A stretch of 64,000 bases of DNA from Gautieria morchelliformis (taxonomy: Eukaryota; Basidiomycota; Agaricomycetes; Gomphales; Gomphaceae). This document shows, piece after piece, positions 1 through 11,761 of the stretch (positions within the stretch are counted from its first letter, which is position 1; each line of letters begins with the position of its first letter). The stretch is from NCBI GenBank assembly GCA_015179125.1, contig WHVA01000347.1, positions 1 through 64,000 of the forward strand, read 5' to 3'. The notes beneath the pieces are model-generated. The model saw nothing but the letters and a program-made list of their open reading frames with translations, was not told the origin of the DNA and searched no databases. Both the position numbers and the translations under genes were made by a program.

Positions 1-1
1 C

Positions 2-808
2 ACGGTCGCCTTTGGAGGTGACTTTCAGCAGACTCTCCCAATTGTCCCTAAAGGCTCCAAGGAGGATATCGTGGGAGCTACCCTTCAGAAGTCATATCTG
101 TGGCCAAGGATCAAGGTCCTCCATCTGACAGAGAACATGCGGGTGAGAAATGACCCTGACAGAGCCAGGTTTGCAGAATGGCTGCAGAATGTGGGTCAGG
201 GAAAGGATCTCCCACTAGATCATACCTTCTCACTCCCTCCTCACATGGTTTGTGGCCCTGGAATTGCAGAGCTGATCCAGGAAATATACCCTGGCATTGG
301 CAATGCAATCCCTGCCCAGGACAATTATTTTTTAGAGCGGGCCATCCTCTGTCCCAGAAATATTGAGGTCAATGAGATCAATTCCATGGTGTTGAGGCAG
401 TTTCCAGGTGATGCTCAGGTCTTCCACTGTGCAGATTCTGTCAAGGAAACCGACTTTGCAGAGCAGTATCCTGTGGAGTATCTGAATTCCATAGAGATGG
501 GCAGTCTTCCTCCTGCTCACTTGGAAGTCAAGCCTGGAGTGCCTCTGATGATGTTGCGCAATTTGGATAAGAAGCAAGGACTATGCAATGGGACAAGGTT
601 GCGGTTGGTGAGGATGAGGAATAGAGTGTTGGAGGTCAGGATCATCTCAGGTCCACTTGCAGGAAATACTGCTTTCATCCCCAGGATCACCATTTCACCA
701 TCAGAGGGGGAATTACCATTTGTGCTGCAGAGGAGACAGTTTCCAGTGCGTGTGGCATTTGCAATGACCATCAACAAGTCTCAGGGACCTTTAATCCGAG
801 GGGCTTGA
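2..808 (+). CDS. Helitron PIF1-like helicase, C-terminal fragment
   Basis: The frame is open from base 2, so the gene starts before the window. The translation has the GGDFQQTLPIV helicase motif near its beginning, LHLTENMR next, and a late TINKSQG motif, in the order seen in the SF1 helicase domain of Helitron Rep-helicase proteins and PIF1. In Helitrons this domain unwinds DNA during rolling-circle transposition in the nucleus. After TINKSQG the frame runs only five residues to a stop, whereas family members continue with a further motif and tail, so the 3' end looks truncated or rearranged. A cellular PIF1 helicase is less likely given the transposon-rich setting and the inter-motif spacing, which resembles the Helitron type. 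Confidence 0.75.
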   Translation, partial: TVAFGGDFQQTLPIVPKGSKEDIVGATLQKSYLWPRIKVLHLTENMRVRNDPDRARFAEWLQNVGQGKDLPLDHTFSLPPHMVCGPGIAELIQEIYPGIGNAIPAQDNYFLERAILCPRNIEVNEINSMVLRQFPGDAQVFHCADSVKETDFAEQYPVEYLNSIEMGSLPPAHLEVKPGVPLMMLRNLDKKQGLCNGTRLRLVRMRNRVLEVRIISGPLAGNTAFIPRITISPSEGELPFVLQRRQFPVRVAFAMTINKSQGPLIRGA

Positions 809-818
809 CTCATCTTAG

Positions 819-834
819 GGGCAGGCCCCTGCCC
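819..834. other. GC-rich hairpin after the helicase fragment
   Basis: GGGCAGG and CCTGCCC form perfect 7-bp arms around a 2-nt loop, 11 bp after the helicase stop. Helitrons end in a short GC hairpin followed about 10 nt later by CTRR. No CTRR is visible here, so calling it a Helitron terminus is weak. Confidence 0.3.
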
Positions 835-842
835 ATTCAGAC

Positions 843-2105
843 TCACCTATTCCCACCATCATGAGAAAAGGATTGAAGGGGTTGAGTTATGTCATGGGAG
901 GGGACACAACAGAGCGTGGGAGGCAGGGATAGGGGAGAACGGCAAACAGCCGCAGACAGTCGGGCACACAATCTCCCTTCCAGCATCATTAAAAACGAAT
1001 GGAAGGTTGCATATGTCATGGGAGCGGGGCGATGTCCTAACCCTAAAGTAGACCCCCCGCCCGCACCGGCGAAGAAGGGGATTCGGAGGCTCGTCTGATG
1101 GGAGCGTGTGACGACAACGCCCAGCCGCTCAAAAGGGAGACAGAGGGAGAGACGGGGTGAAAGGGTGCCCTTGCGCGGTGCTTTATGATTGGAGTCAATG
1201 CCGGAGACAACAGGAGATAAGACAAAGCCTGCAGGTGTGTGTGACATGACAGGCACAGAAGCACGACACGCCCCCCCTCCCGAGCGACTTTCCTCGACAG
1301 CAGCACCCGCACGCGTGCACACCGCCCCTCCCGCCCAACTTCTGCCCAGAGGACGACCGTGCACTCGACCTTGTCACCCCCATGCCAAGCCAGGGCGGTG
1401 ATGTGCATGTGCCAGCTTCCCCAAGCCCCTGCAGACTCTGGCCCCACATGGCCGGCACACTGGATAACTCAACTACGCCCAGTCACGTATAGCCCGCGTC
1501 TTGTCGTGCGGGGTGGTTCCGTTTCTGACGGGATGGTCGATATGAATTGGACAGTGACGTGGATGGACATGGTCGATGTATATACGGATTTGATTTGTGT
1601 TGCACCTTTCGCGAGGTTTCGTGCCGCGCGTGTACAGAGTTTTCCCCGGTGAGCGTGTCGTATAAGTATCTGCGCCGAGCCTCGTTGGGACCCACACGTC
1701 GCCTGAGAAGGTGCAGGGTTAGTGCGGAACTGCCAGACGGACTGGAGACGAGTGTGGTGAATCATTTCGAAGCTTGTTCCGTCGCGAACGATTGGGCGAT
1801 GGCTTTCTGGAGCTACCATTAGGAGGGGCTATGTTTCGTGGGGCTGCTACCAGGCGGAGTTGTCGTAGTCGTTCTGAGGTTTGGGGCTTGGAAGTGGCCG
1901 GATTTGGTTCGTGAAACGCCCGTAAAGACAGCTGCTCGTGGGGTCATAGAGGGACACGTTGGCGGGGGACGAAGGGTGAACCATCTGCGGGCGGTTTGGT
2001 ACTGGACGATTAGGAAGTGGATGGCGTTGGACGAGGGCTTGACAAGATTTGGAGAAGTCGTCCTGGATGACTGTACGGTCGCTGTCCGCTGAGGGAGAAC
2101 TGGTG
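843..2105. other. GC-rich stretch without a recognised gene
   Basis: Several open frames of up to about 170 codons overlap on both strands, as expected for GC-rich sequence. None shows a recognisable domain, a convincing intron or motif conservation. No tRNA or rRNA was recognised. The region may hold decayed 3' sequence of the neighbouring NACHT pseudogene. Confidence 0.5.
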
Positions 2106-4447
2106 AAACGGGACGTAGGGCATTGAAGGGTCTTAAAAAGTTGGGAGGGAAGATGGACCGGAGGGACCAGGGACGCATTTGGAGATCTGGTAGTGCTGCT
2201 TTAGGAATGGGGACAAGCTGCAGGTGTGACCGTGTGACCTCATATGCGTAGACCCCGATGCACATGTTGTGTGCGACAACAAATATTCGCGGACGGAGAA
2301 ATGAGCTAGCCTGACTTATGTCACCTTTCCTTGGTATCCTTAAGATATTTATGGTACCATAATGTGGAGACTGGGAATGTAGTAACGGAGACCAGGCTTG
2401 AACACATGGTCAGGATGTCCCATGGGTCATCAAAGCGCCGCTCTGGATCAAATAGGGGTCCAGTCTCGGCATCAGGATCTGTAGCAAGAACCGCCACAGC
2501 CAGCCCTAGTGAAACCGGATCGACTGAGAAAGCGAGCCATTGCAACAGCTTCAGAGCATAGTCTCTATTGCTCTCGTCGTTGCCCAGGAGAATCCTATCG
2601 TAGGTCTCGTATAGAGTCTTGGGTAGATTTGAGTGCCATCTTGAGCTCGTGGGGTGATCTGCACTTTCGTAGGGCATCCAGCTGACAAACAACCCATCGA
2701 AACCTGGCTGTCCAGTCAGTCATGCTCGCCGCATACGTCAAACGATTACATACATTCCATGCGCTCCCTCAATCAACGTGCTCTTAATTGTTTCCTTCTT
2801 CTCTCCCGAGTATTTACCGAGCTTGTCATCATCTTTCAGTTTTCTTGACACATAGACCCGGATGTCGCTGTCCACGAGAGCTTCGCCCATAGATACCTAA
2901 TGTGAAACCAACTCCCGCAGCGTCTTCTCGATGTCTTTCTCGTCTCGACTAGTTGCCAGGAGGTGCAATGTGTCAAAGTTCCATCCGTGGATTTCTTTGA
3001 TTAGCCCCAGAAATCGATGTCGATCTGGGCATTCGTCAAGGGCATCCAAGATGATATAAACGTTCTCGAAAGTGCTAATCATCGACTTTAGTGTCGACTT
3101 GAGCTCTTCAGGGGACAGGGATCCTTGACCATTTTCTTTGTCAGAGAATAGTTTCATCAGGTAGTCAGAGGTTTTCGCAGGGGCCCTCGCGCTTTGTAAA
3201 TGCAGTTGTTTGATGAGGGCACGAAGGATGCTGGGTGTTTCTATATCCTTGCTGCGAAAATCGAAGTAGAAGAATGCGACTGCGACGGAGGGGTCTGATT
3301 TGGAGTGATCAAAGATCTCTCTTATGATGGTAGAGCTTGAGGAACGAGTTTGTTAGCAGTGTTTGTTAGCAAGGGACCTAGATTCGAAGAAATTTGAATT
3401 GTCTACCATAAGGTAGTCTTCCCGGCGCCAGCTGTGCGCTTATTAGCGGCGATCATCAAACAAGTAGAGAAACATACCCTTGCCGTGAAGCCATAAGAAA
3501 GACTTGGGCTTGCTTTTCCATTCAAGGAAACTTTCTCCTCGCAGAAACCATGAGCCGGTGTTTTCCACTCGCTCCCCAGCAGCATTCCAATGCTTCGACT
3601 CGTAATCAGGAGCCGCCAACCACGTGTAGATATCCTGACGACGCTGTGCCTCGAGCGCCAAACGTCTGTCCGTATGATAAGAGATGATGGGTATTCGAGG
3701 ATAGCGAGTTGAACGTACGCTTGAGCAATGGACAAGGCCACAACAATCTGCTGAAACAATTGCAGCCTGTCGAGAGTCTTGTTAACCTCGCCCTGCTTGA
3801 ATGCATAGACCAGCGCTTCCTTGCGAGACCGAGACGCCCTCACATTCTTCGTTTCTAACCTCTTCGAAAGGCTCTGGAGCTCGTCGTGCTTAAGGATACA
3901 AGGTAAGCGCTTGTGATTATTTTTGCGCTCCGACGTATAAGGAATCACCCGTTGTCGAAGTGGGGGAGGGAATGCGAACTGTGTGTTCACATTGGATGTC
4001 TATCATGTTCTTCCCTCCTTTGCGCTTGATGCACTTCACCGCACGCTCACTTGGCATGGATCCACTGAGCACATAGCCGCCTCGTGCGTTGTCCTCGCTC
4101 TTTGTTACCTCGGAAGGTTCGTCCAGAGTTTGATCGTCATGGGATATACCGAGCGCGGTTATCAAAGTCGGCAATCGAGAGAAGGTTCGTGCTTCCTCTG
4201 CCATTATGAGCACGTTGAGGTCAAGGGGTACCCCCCGTACTCCGGAGACCTGATCGCTGAGCCTGCTCATATCTTCGGACGCATTCTTGTATGCTGCTCC
4301 ATACGCAGAGCATTTGGTGATAACATCTTTGGTGATCTGGACGACGGCGATGACACTCGCTGAGTGGGATGATTAGCATCGCAGTAGAAGGCAGATGAAT
4401 ATCGCTAACTTACCTGCTACCCCCAGATCTGCCAGAGCTCCAGCCAT
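2106..4447 (-). pseudogene. STAND/NACHT NTPase (Helo_like_N-NACHT), decayed
   Basis: Read on the minus strand from ATG at 4447, the first exon (4447-4414) is followed by a 54-nt intron. The product begins MAGALADLGVAASVIAVVQ, typical of the Helo_like_N domain of fungal NLR-like proteins. Further short introns lead to a linker with WFLRGESFLEWK, a P-loop GKAGAGKTTL (split by an intron near 3424-3470), AFFYFDF, the Walker B VYIILDALDEC near 3040, HGMFRWVVCQLDAL near 2690-2760, LPKTLYETYDRILL near 2610, and VRLAHFSVREYLLS near 2290. These proteins are intracellular NTPase switches thought to act in non-self recognition and cell death. There is an in-frame TAG at 2897-2899, a frameshift near 2640 and no C-terminal repeat domain, so it is judged dead. 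The exon boundary near 3930 is not resolved. Confidence 0.8.
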
Positions 4448-5785
4448 TGCGTCGAGTCGATGGCTAGGATGACAATTTGACAGCCCATCCTGGCAGCGCG
4501 GTTACCTCATGTCGTAGCATTGCCCTTAAAGAAGCAAGGCGATGTGCTTCGTGTGCAGCCCTCTATGGTTGAGGGAGCCAAAATGACAGTTTCACATAGG
4601 CGATATTGGCGGCATCCAGAGCGACGCTAACAGACGCTTTGTACTTGGACCTTGAAGCCTGTGCTATATATCCAGCCAGGTATGAAAGCCGTCCTCGTCA
4701 CCGTAACAGAAGAGACGCGCGCTTGCAGTAATCAACTAGCGCCACATGAACACGCACAGTAGATTACAAAATACTTAGCATTGCTCAAACGACTGGTGAG
4801 GGATATGTGTAACTACAGGATATGATTCAGGTCACATTCGGTATATTTATGTAAATACAGGAGTCGGATTTGGATTTGGATTCGGATTCGGTGGTACTAC
4901 TTATGTTAACTACAAATTCTGCGACTCGCCCAAGATTTCAGTTAACATATCAGCGTTTGTCGCAGCTTATTTCCTTGCCTATTAAATACGTTGGCACGAC
5001 GGCCACCCGGCACCCGACGAGACGGTGGCGGCCCCGACGGTAACCCAGAGGCGGGGAGCGTGCGATGGCGCGACGCACCCGGGTTCGGCTCGTTTTCGTG
5101 TTTGGTTCGTGACTTCATGCCAGGGATCGTGTGGTTGGAGAGAGGTTGTATGGCGGGAGGGGAGGGGGTGAGGCAGAGATTGTGGAATGAGCGTGAAGGA
5201 AAGGGAGATAGATGCCTGTACAGGTTAGTAGGTGGGAATCTTGGAGGCGTATTGTCTGTTCATTTTCAGGGGGTCGGTGTGTGGATGGGGGCCGGAGGGG
5301 GAATGGGGTATCATGGGCACCGAGCGGAGCCAGTCCGCTCAAGGCGCGCCATGGGCAGCTATGTGCGTCCTGGGTCTGCGTAGGCGATATCGAATCACCG
5401 CTGCCCCCACATGCGTGCCGTCCCGTCGATGTCGAATCGCCACCGCACCACACCTGGGATCCAGGCGGTAACATACGCCCCCCTATTTTCATGCGCCCGC
5501 GCCCACACGCCCACGCGCCCACGTACGCCCGCCTTCTAAATACGTCCCGTTAAATAATACGTCGCACTGCGTGAAATCGGCCTGCGACCTCGACCGGTGC
5601 GTCCTTGATGCGACTGCCAGCGAGCCCTGCTCGAGGGTGCATCCCTTGCGTGTACCGTTATACATACCCCACCTCAACCGCCCTCCCTCCGCTCTCGCTA
5701 TTCGTGCCAAATCCGACGTCTGCCAGCAGCGCCCGTTAGAGTCCGTTTACGTGCAAGCACGCCCGCTTGCCGTCTCGCGCCGCGC
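4448..5785. other. Intergenic; short hexamer microsatellite
   Basis: No gene was recognised between the NACHT start and the bHLH stop. A degenerate GGATTT/GGATTC hexamer run lies at about 4864-4892. The part from 5000 is GC-rich and has overlapping open frames on both strands without domains. It probably includes the NACHT promoter and the 3' region of the bHLH gene. Confidence 0.5.
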
Positions 5786-7046
5786 TCAGTACTCGCTGCC
5801 GGAAGCTTGGGAAGCACTCGCGCTCGAGTCGCTGTGGCGGTGGTACAGCGCGTCCTGTGGGTGGTGCTGTTGCGGGTGCCCCTGGTGCTGCTGCTGCTGC
5901 ATCGACGGGGGGTGCACATCCGGCGGCGGTGAGAGCGGGCGTTGCTCGAGACGCTGCTCGACGTCAGGCTCGGTCTCGTGCTCATCAAAATGCCCCTGGG
6001 GGGGCGGGAGCGGGGGGAGGCCGAGATCGAGCTCGGTGGGCATGTGGCCCGTGTGGTGCGCAACAGTGAGTGAGAGTCTCTCATTGATCTCGCTCAGACG
6101 CGCGACCTGCGCCTCCAGCGCGGTCACGCGCGCGTGGAGAATCTTGCTCGATTGATCGAGGTTGGCGATGTAGTTGGTGGCTGCGAGCAGCACGCCCGTG
6201 AGTCAGCTGTGCGCGAGGAATCAGGACGGAAGACATACCGCGTTCGAGAAGCGAGACCTTGCTGCTCTTCTGGTTAGAGAGCGGGAGAATGTCTTTGAGG
6301 CGCGAATAGCCGTCACGCAACTCATCACGTCGCCGCTGCTCCGCCTCGATGCGCTGCCGGCGTGTAGCCTCCTTTCTGCTGTTCGCGAGTGTCTCAGCAA
6401 GGACATGCCCGGACATCCCGCTGGTGCTCTGTGGGCTGAGTCCGACACCGCTGCCGCCTGCGTCGTGCTCTCCGTCGTCAGAGAACCCGTCGTCGTCGTT
6501 CGCGAAGCTTCGGCGGCGGCGGGTGCGCGGTGCAGGCCCCGCGGCATGGTAGCGGTGGTGAGCCGTGCGGTGCACGAGCCCGGTGGAACGAATCCCGGAC
6601 GGCGGGGACCCCGCTCCGCTGCTGCTCTCGCGCGAGAAAGAATGGCCGTGCCCCTGCGATCCGTGTCCGTGCGAGCCAAAGTGCGTCTGGCTGTCTGTGG
6701 AGGCATCAGACCCAGACACGGGCGGCGAGATGGGGTGCTCGAAAGCGGCGGAGTCGACGGGTGACGGGGAAGGGGGAAGCTGCATGGATGCTGCGACGCG
6801 TGTGGGCGAGCCTGGTCCGGTGGGGTAGACGGGGGGCTGCTGTGGGTAGCCTGGGTGCGTCATGATGCTGAGGTCGCGCATGTGGAGCATCTCTGCTGGG
6901 GGGACATGAGTAACTAGGGTGGCGAGGATGCATACGCAACGCAACGTACGATTTTGAGGGACCTCGTACGGCGCATATGGCATCGCAGTATAGGGACCGT
7001 CTCCGTGTTGATAAAAGTACGGATTTCCCTCGTTTTCGTGCTCCAT
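5786..7046 (-). CDS. bHLH-leucine zipper transcription factor
   Basis: Three exons on the minus strand (7046-6950, 6895-6239, 6180-5786) with introns of 54 and 58 nt join in frame to 382 residues. The start ATG at 7046 sits in a strong context (gccgccATGG). The N-terminal half is low-complexity, rich in Ser, Pro, Gly and His. Residues around 205-265 form a bHLH: basic segment RRQRIEAEQRRRDELR, helix 1 DGYSRLKDILP, loop with SNQKSSKVS, helix 2 LLERATNYI. A heptad segment follows (ILHARVTALEAQVARLSEI), consistent with a zipper. The Glu and last Arg of the basic region suggest E-box (CANNTG) binding. The C-terminus has a Gln/His stretch. It is likely a nuclear DNA-binding regulator; its targets are unknown. 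The frame is fully intact. Confidence 0.88.
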
Positions 7047-7695
7047 GGCGGCGGTTGTGGCAGTCAGTAGGATGTGGTTCGAGTCCGGTACAGTTCCCTG
7101 GCGTGTTTGTTCGTGAGGAATCGTATATCAGAAATCGTAACACAAAGAAGAAAAGAAAAGAACGAAAGGTCGTGGACAGAAGCCGCTTCGCAGACTATGA
7201 GAGCAGACAGACAGCAATTGTCCGTCGGTCACCTTTTGTCCGTGCTGCAGTCGGCGCCAGAATTGGGCGTCTCTTGCTTCAGCGAATATATCAGGCGTTT
7301 CCCTCTCACCCCAAAACAATAGAAAACAAAGGCTAAAGTCTAATCGCTGCTGTTCTTGCGTCTCCTTCCATCCGACGGGGATACATCCTAGTATGGCCCC
7401 AAAACGAGGCTGGCAGCACGTCTCGCGAGTAAAAGATATAGTCAATTGGCGAGTAAACGATTTCGCCCGTTTATTTGGGCGTGAAACTTCTAACACAGTA
7501 TTACTCGATGCGGAGAAATTAACACTGATAAGCCGGCTACCACAGGGTCTCCACAGCTGCTGCATGGCCGCGTGCCGGCAGATCGCTCGATGGACATGAG
7601 TTCGGCTCAGTTCCGTGTGTCTGTCACAGCAAATGAGCTGTCACCAAGAGATTAACTCCGCGCTGTGCGACTCGAGCATTATTATATATATCCGC
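7047..7695. other. Upstream region of the bHLH gene; no gene seen
   Basis: This lies between the bHLH start and the left end of the TIR transposon. It probably contains the bHLH promoter and 5' leader. No recognisable coding sequence or RNA gene was found. Confidence 0.5.
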
Positions 7696-7712
7696 AAATC
7701 ACCCACGTATTG

Positions 7713-7829
7713 TTGCCGTGGTGTATCAGCTCACCGCGCAATATGACTTCAAATTTGATTATATATTAGTTGAACGTTGATCATCATACTAGATCGCGTG
7801 AGATAGTGCCTCGTTCCGAACATGTGTCC
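7713..7829 (+). repeat. Left terminal inverted repeat
   Basis: This pairs with the reverse complement of 11610-11740. The core is a near-continuous match with a few small indels and scattered substitutions. Confidence 0.8.
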
Positions 7830-8136
7830 AGTAGTCTAGTACACAGAGCAACAACTAGAAAAATAAAGGTGGCCAGAGGTTTTAAGTATTGTGGAAGCAC
7901 AAGCAGACAGTGAGAAGGATTAGATAGAAAACATATGGATCGGGTCTTTGTAGATGCATCTTACATAGGGCCATGGCCCCAAAAGATGATAACTTGGATG
8001 CCAATAAAATAAAATAAAAATAAAAATAAAAAGGTATTGTGGAACTCAACAGGGACAAAACTTGCTGTTCTGAGTGACAGGCATACAAAAACAATTCCAA
8101 AATCCTCCCTACCACACCTCAACAGTCAAAGCTCAA

Positions 8137-8560
8137 TCAAAGGTTTGCACACATGCCTTTTACTTCCTCAACAATCTGGTAAAATCTCTTACACCCCTGC
8201 ATCTCCATCAAGTCTTGATCCCAGCAATCTATTGGTGCATAGTTGGTGAGGCGTACCTTGTCACGGGGTATGAAGATCAGGGTGACCAACCCATCAACAC
8301 AGTTGTATTTGTAGACAGAGTAGACAGAGCCAAATGCACTGACAACTTTGGCAGGGCTGTCCTTGAGAACATCCTGTCAAAGTGCAGCCTCATTTGATCA
8401 TTGGCCTTTCCATGCTCGTTAAGGGCCTCCAAGGTTTGCAGGGGTTTGACTTCTAGCAAGAAGATGGGGTGCTCGTCTGATTGTACAACATACCTATTAA
8501 TGAAGTCGATTGTGTTGCAATATGCCCAGGCTGCAGAAAATTCACCAGGTGCAATGGCCT
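8137..8560 (-). pseudogene. Transposon companion gene, fungal hypothetical family
   Basis: Minus-strand reading gives AWAYCNTIDFINRYVVQS, then DEHPIFLLEVKP, then DDQMRLHF-like and RTALPKL-like segments. After a one-base frameshift near 8285 it continues to YQIVEEVKGMCANL and a stop at 8137-8139. I recall a fungal protein family with the same order (Glu-rich LLEVKP segment, PxLYGISALG-like segment, C-terminal VxEIKEMC), but I cannot name a function. It is divergent from and partly overlaps the transposase start, suggesting it belongs to the element. The upstream exon is not clear. The frameshift marks it as dead. Confidence 0.5.
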
Positions 8561-10156
8561 GTCAGCTGGTATCAGATCAGCTAGAGAGTGATCCAAATCA
8601 TCATAAGGGTCCATGGTTAATTAAGGAAGCTATTCGGTTTGATACTGGGGTAAACCTTACAAGGTAAGTAGCCTGACTTGTAGTATTTCACTTCGATTGT
8701 ACTGTTACAGTAACATGTTGAACAGAGATTTTATAGAAATGAAATGCATACTCACAACCCAGATGGCTTTGCATTTCATGAGCCTACTGCTAAAAGGATC
8801 CATCGGACAGCCCTGGTATCAATCAGGCTGCATGAACTTTGGAGCAAAGATGGCCATGACAAGCTCTGCAAGATTGGGTTTCCAGTTTATGGGATATATG
8901 ATGTGTGGTTGAGAAAGTGGTTAGGACTTTGGGTTGTCCCAAACAATCAGTTGAAAAGTATAATTGAATATCTATATCTTAGCCTTATTGAAGAGCAAGG
9001 CGGTATGTCTGACCTGAATTTAATTTAACAATTTTTGACTACATCATGAAATCACATAGGAATGCCAATTCAGACCACCTCAGACTGTGGCTCAGAGACC
9101 ACTGAAGTATATGGCCTTGCCAATGAGCTCTGGTACATGACCAGAGACTGATTGAAGACTATATAGCTCATTTGGCTATCTACAGGGAAGCTTTCTCACC
9201 TAACCTCCCTATTGGTAAAGTTCCAGCACATTGTTTCTTACAGAGCATGCATAACATAACCATAGAATGTGGATGGCTCAGCCTTCAACTCCAGTGGGCA
9301 ACAACATGATCCATCTAATCCCAAGCACTAGTGTGTTGTCTGACAAAATCACCAGCACATGAACTTACATCATCTGAAATGTGAGTTAGTGTCAGGGGAA
9401 CCCCAATCACACACACTGCTTTAATGCGAGGTGCATTATCGCTGATTGCACCTTATTGCCATGTGCATTATCGCTGACTGCACATTACCGTGGCATGCAC
9501 TTTATTGTGACGTGTGCCTGGTGGCCCCCAATACCTCTCCTAGCCTTTGGCATCCTTCTGTTTGTGTTCCGTTTCTTTCCCTTCCTGTTCCAGCCACTTC
9601 TGACATCATTCCTTTCTTATCTGTCTGGCCCTATTATCGCTGGCGTGATTGCTTATATAACTTGGGCATTTGGTGATTGGGCTAGCATGCCTGCAGCTTA
9701 TAGTCGTAGCTAGCTGGCAAAGGGGTTCCTTAGAGTTTTCTCTTTGGATCCCCCTTCACCAGTTCACCACTTGAGTGTAGAGTGTCAGCCTAGGTTGCCC
9801 TTATAGTTAGTACAGTGGCTCTGGCCCAGACTGATACAGCAAGAGCTTGATGAGGTGAAGGAAAGGTTCAATAACCACCCTATGCACCATGACAAGAACA
9901 AAACACTTCCATCAGGTGTTTCACCAAATGTGGCATACACTACATACCTTGAGTATGGAGCTGTCAATTGTATCCAGCAGGTGGATATGGATGTTGTGCA
10001 TGCTCTTAAAGAAGAAACTGGTGGTGAGGAGTTAGTTTGCTTCATTTCTTGCCAGTACAAAACACATAGTAAGGCTGTATATGAGATGCTTGGTGTGCAC
10101 AAGCTGACACTACAGAATGTATGGGATGTTTTTTCCCACATGCTACCATTAGTATA
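8554..10156 (+). pseudogene. Integrase-core (DDE) transposase, interrupted
   Basis: The pieces are SDQLESDPNHHKGPWLIKEA (8570-8665); a 45-50-nt intron; then, after a frameshift near 8740, NPDGFAFHEPTAKR and SKDGHDKLCKIGFPVYGIYD with the first catalytic Asp. After an intron at 9003-9059 comes TTSDCGSETTEVYGLANEL with the second Asp. After an intron at 9133-9185 comes FLQSMHNITIECGWL with the catalytic Glu. The C-terminal part resumes at about 9809 with QWLWPRLIQQELDEV and ends LQNVWDVFSHMLPLV. This order matches the integrase-core proteins abundant in Agaricomycetes. About 500 bp separate the catalytic Glu from the C-terminal part, where I would expect about 120. The first N-terminal helix-turn-helix part is missing. 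It is an inactive copy. Confidence 0.75.
9428..9500. repeat. Short tandem repeat inside the transposase gap
   Basis: A unit of about 33 bp beginning TGCATTATCGCTGA occurs twice in tandem, with a partial third copy. It lies in the extra sequence that splits the transposase, which suggests that sequence is an insertion. Confidence 0.55.
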
Positions 10157-11609
10157 GAAGGATTTTTAATAGAATGCACCTGCCACATTCCATTTGATTT
10201 CTGTGTATATATAAGTCCTTTTGTATATGTAGACATTCATCATAAGCAAGCTTGACTTCATATATTTGTCTGAAATGGCATTCAAAGTCTTCAATGTCTC
10301 TATCAGTTCAGTGAGTGTCTGTTCCTCATCTACTATCTTTCTTTCATCAATATGGACACACTGGCCCTGTCCTCTAGTTACAACAAACTCGACACTGCCA
10401 CTAGTAGTAGAGTGGATATTATTATATAATCAGTCTGACAGATTAAGAGGCATGCTGCTCAAAGTCAGGAACAATCGAAATATATTTATCCTTGTTGATG
10501 GGGCAAACCAAATAATTCAGTTGTGCCTTGCTCAAAAGGTTATTCAATACAGAATTGGCCTTGTTGGTAGAGTAGCAGATGTGAACTGTTGGTGCAATTT
10601 TCACCTATATGTTGAATCTAAGTGTTAGATGACTAAAAGCATATAAGAAAAAAAAATCACCCTTCATGCTGGGCCAGTATTGTGATGTGCAGCCAGGTAA
10701 GAAAAGAGTGTCAATTTGATGGATATTACTGTAGTCAATTTGGCTTGCTTTTTGAGTGCATGCCATTTTGCATTCATACTGAGAGCACCTCAGAGATTTG
10801 TATTTACAGGCCATTTTACAGACCAGTTTATACAATGGACTGAGGCCTGCTGCTGATGAAATGACTCTCTTTGACAGATGGTATGATGTCAGGCAAGTCT
10901 ATATATGCAAATCAGATCCTATATGAATGATAAGGAAGGGTACACAGTGGGTGCCATTATCTTTGTGCATGAGCAGCACATCCTTTCAGTCAAGTAGTCA
11001 AATACTATACTGTACCCTAGACATTGGTTTGGCCTGTGAATAGGTCTCATAGATATCAGCAAGCATTGTAAAGCATAAACAAGCACTTACATGAATGGAT
11101 TGTCGGTCTATCTCAGACCTGGTGGCATCCTTCTTGAGGCATTGCATGGAGTGGGCACCATTTGGAAGCAGATGCAGGAAGTCTTGTGCACAACCTAGAC
11201 AACAGCCCATGAAAGGAAATAGCATATGAAAGATGGTAGTAGTTGTATGGACATGTCATCCTTTTATACTGTCCAAGGCGGCTGAACAGAAGCAAAGTGA
11301 AAGATAGCAAAAACAATTGAGAGTGTGATTGCTGTATGAGCCATGTCTCAAGAGTTGCTGGCCACTATAGCATGGATGAAATATCAGTGTAGTGAAGACT
11401 GTGAAATCATCAAGTAGAGTCAATCTACCTCTGCCATTGGCTCTAAATAGACAAAATCTGTGACCCATAAAGCTACTGGTTAGAGTGTGATGTTATTGTA
11501 GACAGTTCTAGCTCAGAACATAGCAGAGGATAGACACGGCAGCCTGATACAGCCTTATACAGAGGGGCAGGACAAGCTGGTACACTCTGATACAGCGAGA
11601 TATACTACT
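10157..11609. other. Interior of the TIR transposon; no recognised gene
   Basis: There are AT-rich open frames of up to 120 codons on both strands, none with a domain I recognise. The plus frame at 10266-10628 is the longest. The stretch may hold remnants of a second element gene. Confidence 0.4.
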
Positions 11610-11740
11610 GGGCACATGTTCGGAAACATGTTTGGAACGAGGCACTAGCTCACGCAGTCTAGTATGATAATCAATGTTCAACTAATACACAAGCAAATTT
11701 GTCAAGTCATATTGCCTGGTGAGCTGATACACCACGGCAA
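11610..11740 (-). repeat. Right terminal inverted repeat
   Basis: Reverse complement of the left repeat at 7713-7829. This copy is slightly longer, with one extra AACATG-containing segment near 11614-11630. Confidence 0.8.
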
Positions 11741-11761
11741 TGATACCACGTCTTGTGATCT

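Larger units (their letters stand above)
7696..11761. mobile_element. DNA transposon with long TIRs and integrase-core transposase
   Basis: The sequence from about 7713 to 7829 reappears, inverted and at roughly 85% identity by eye, at 11610-11740. A weaker match extends outward to about 7696 and 11761. Shared blocks include CCGTGGTGTATCAGCTCACC, ATTAGTTGAAC and TAGTGCCTCGTTCC. Between the repeats are a plus-strand integrase-core transposase and a minus-strand companion gene, both broken, followed by about 1.4 kb with no recognised gene. No target-site duplication could be fixed because the outer ends are diverged. Confidence 0.75.

Noticed and set aside
819-838. Helitron 3' terminus
   Set aside because: A hairpin is present but no CTRR end follows, so the border was not called.
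843-2265. Several 100-170-codon ORFs on both strands
   Set aside because: GC-rich overlapping frames without domains, splice signals or conserved motifs.
8530-8614. Minus-strand ATG at 8614 starting MDPYDDLDHSLADL as the start of the companion gene
   Set aside because: It is out of frame with the recognisable part and overlaps transposase coding sequence on the plus strand that fits its family better.
9456-9713. Membrane-protein-like ORF (LLAFGILLFVFRFFPFLF)
   Set aside because: It lies in the extra sequence that splits the transposase; hydrophobicity comes from T-rich DNA and no family is recognised.
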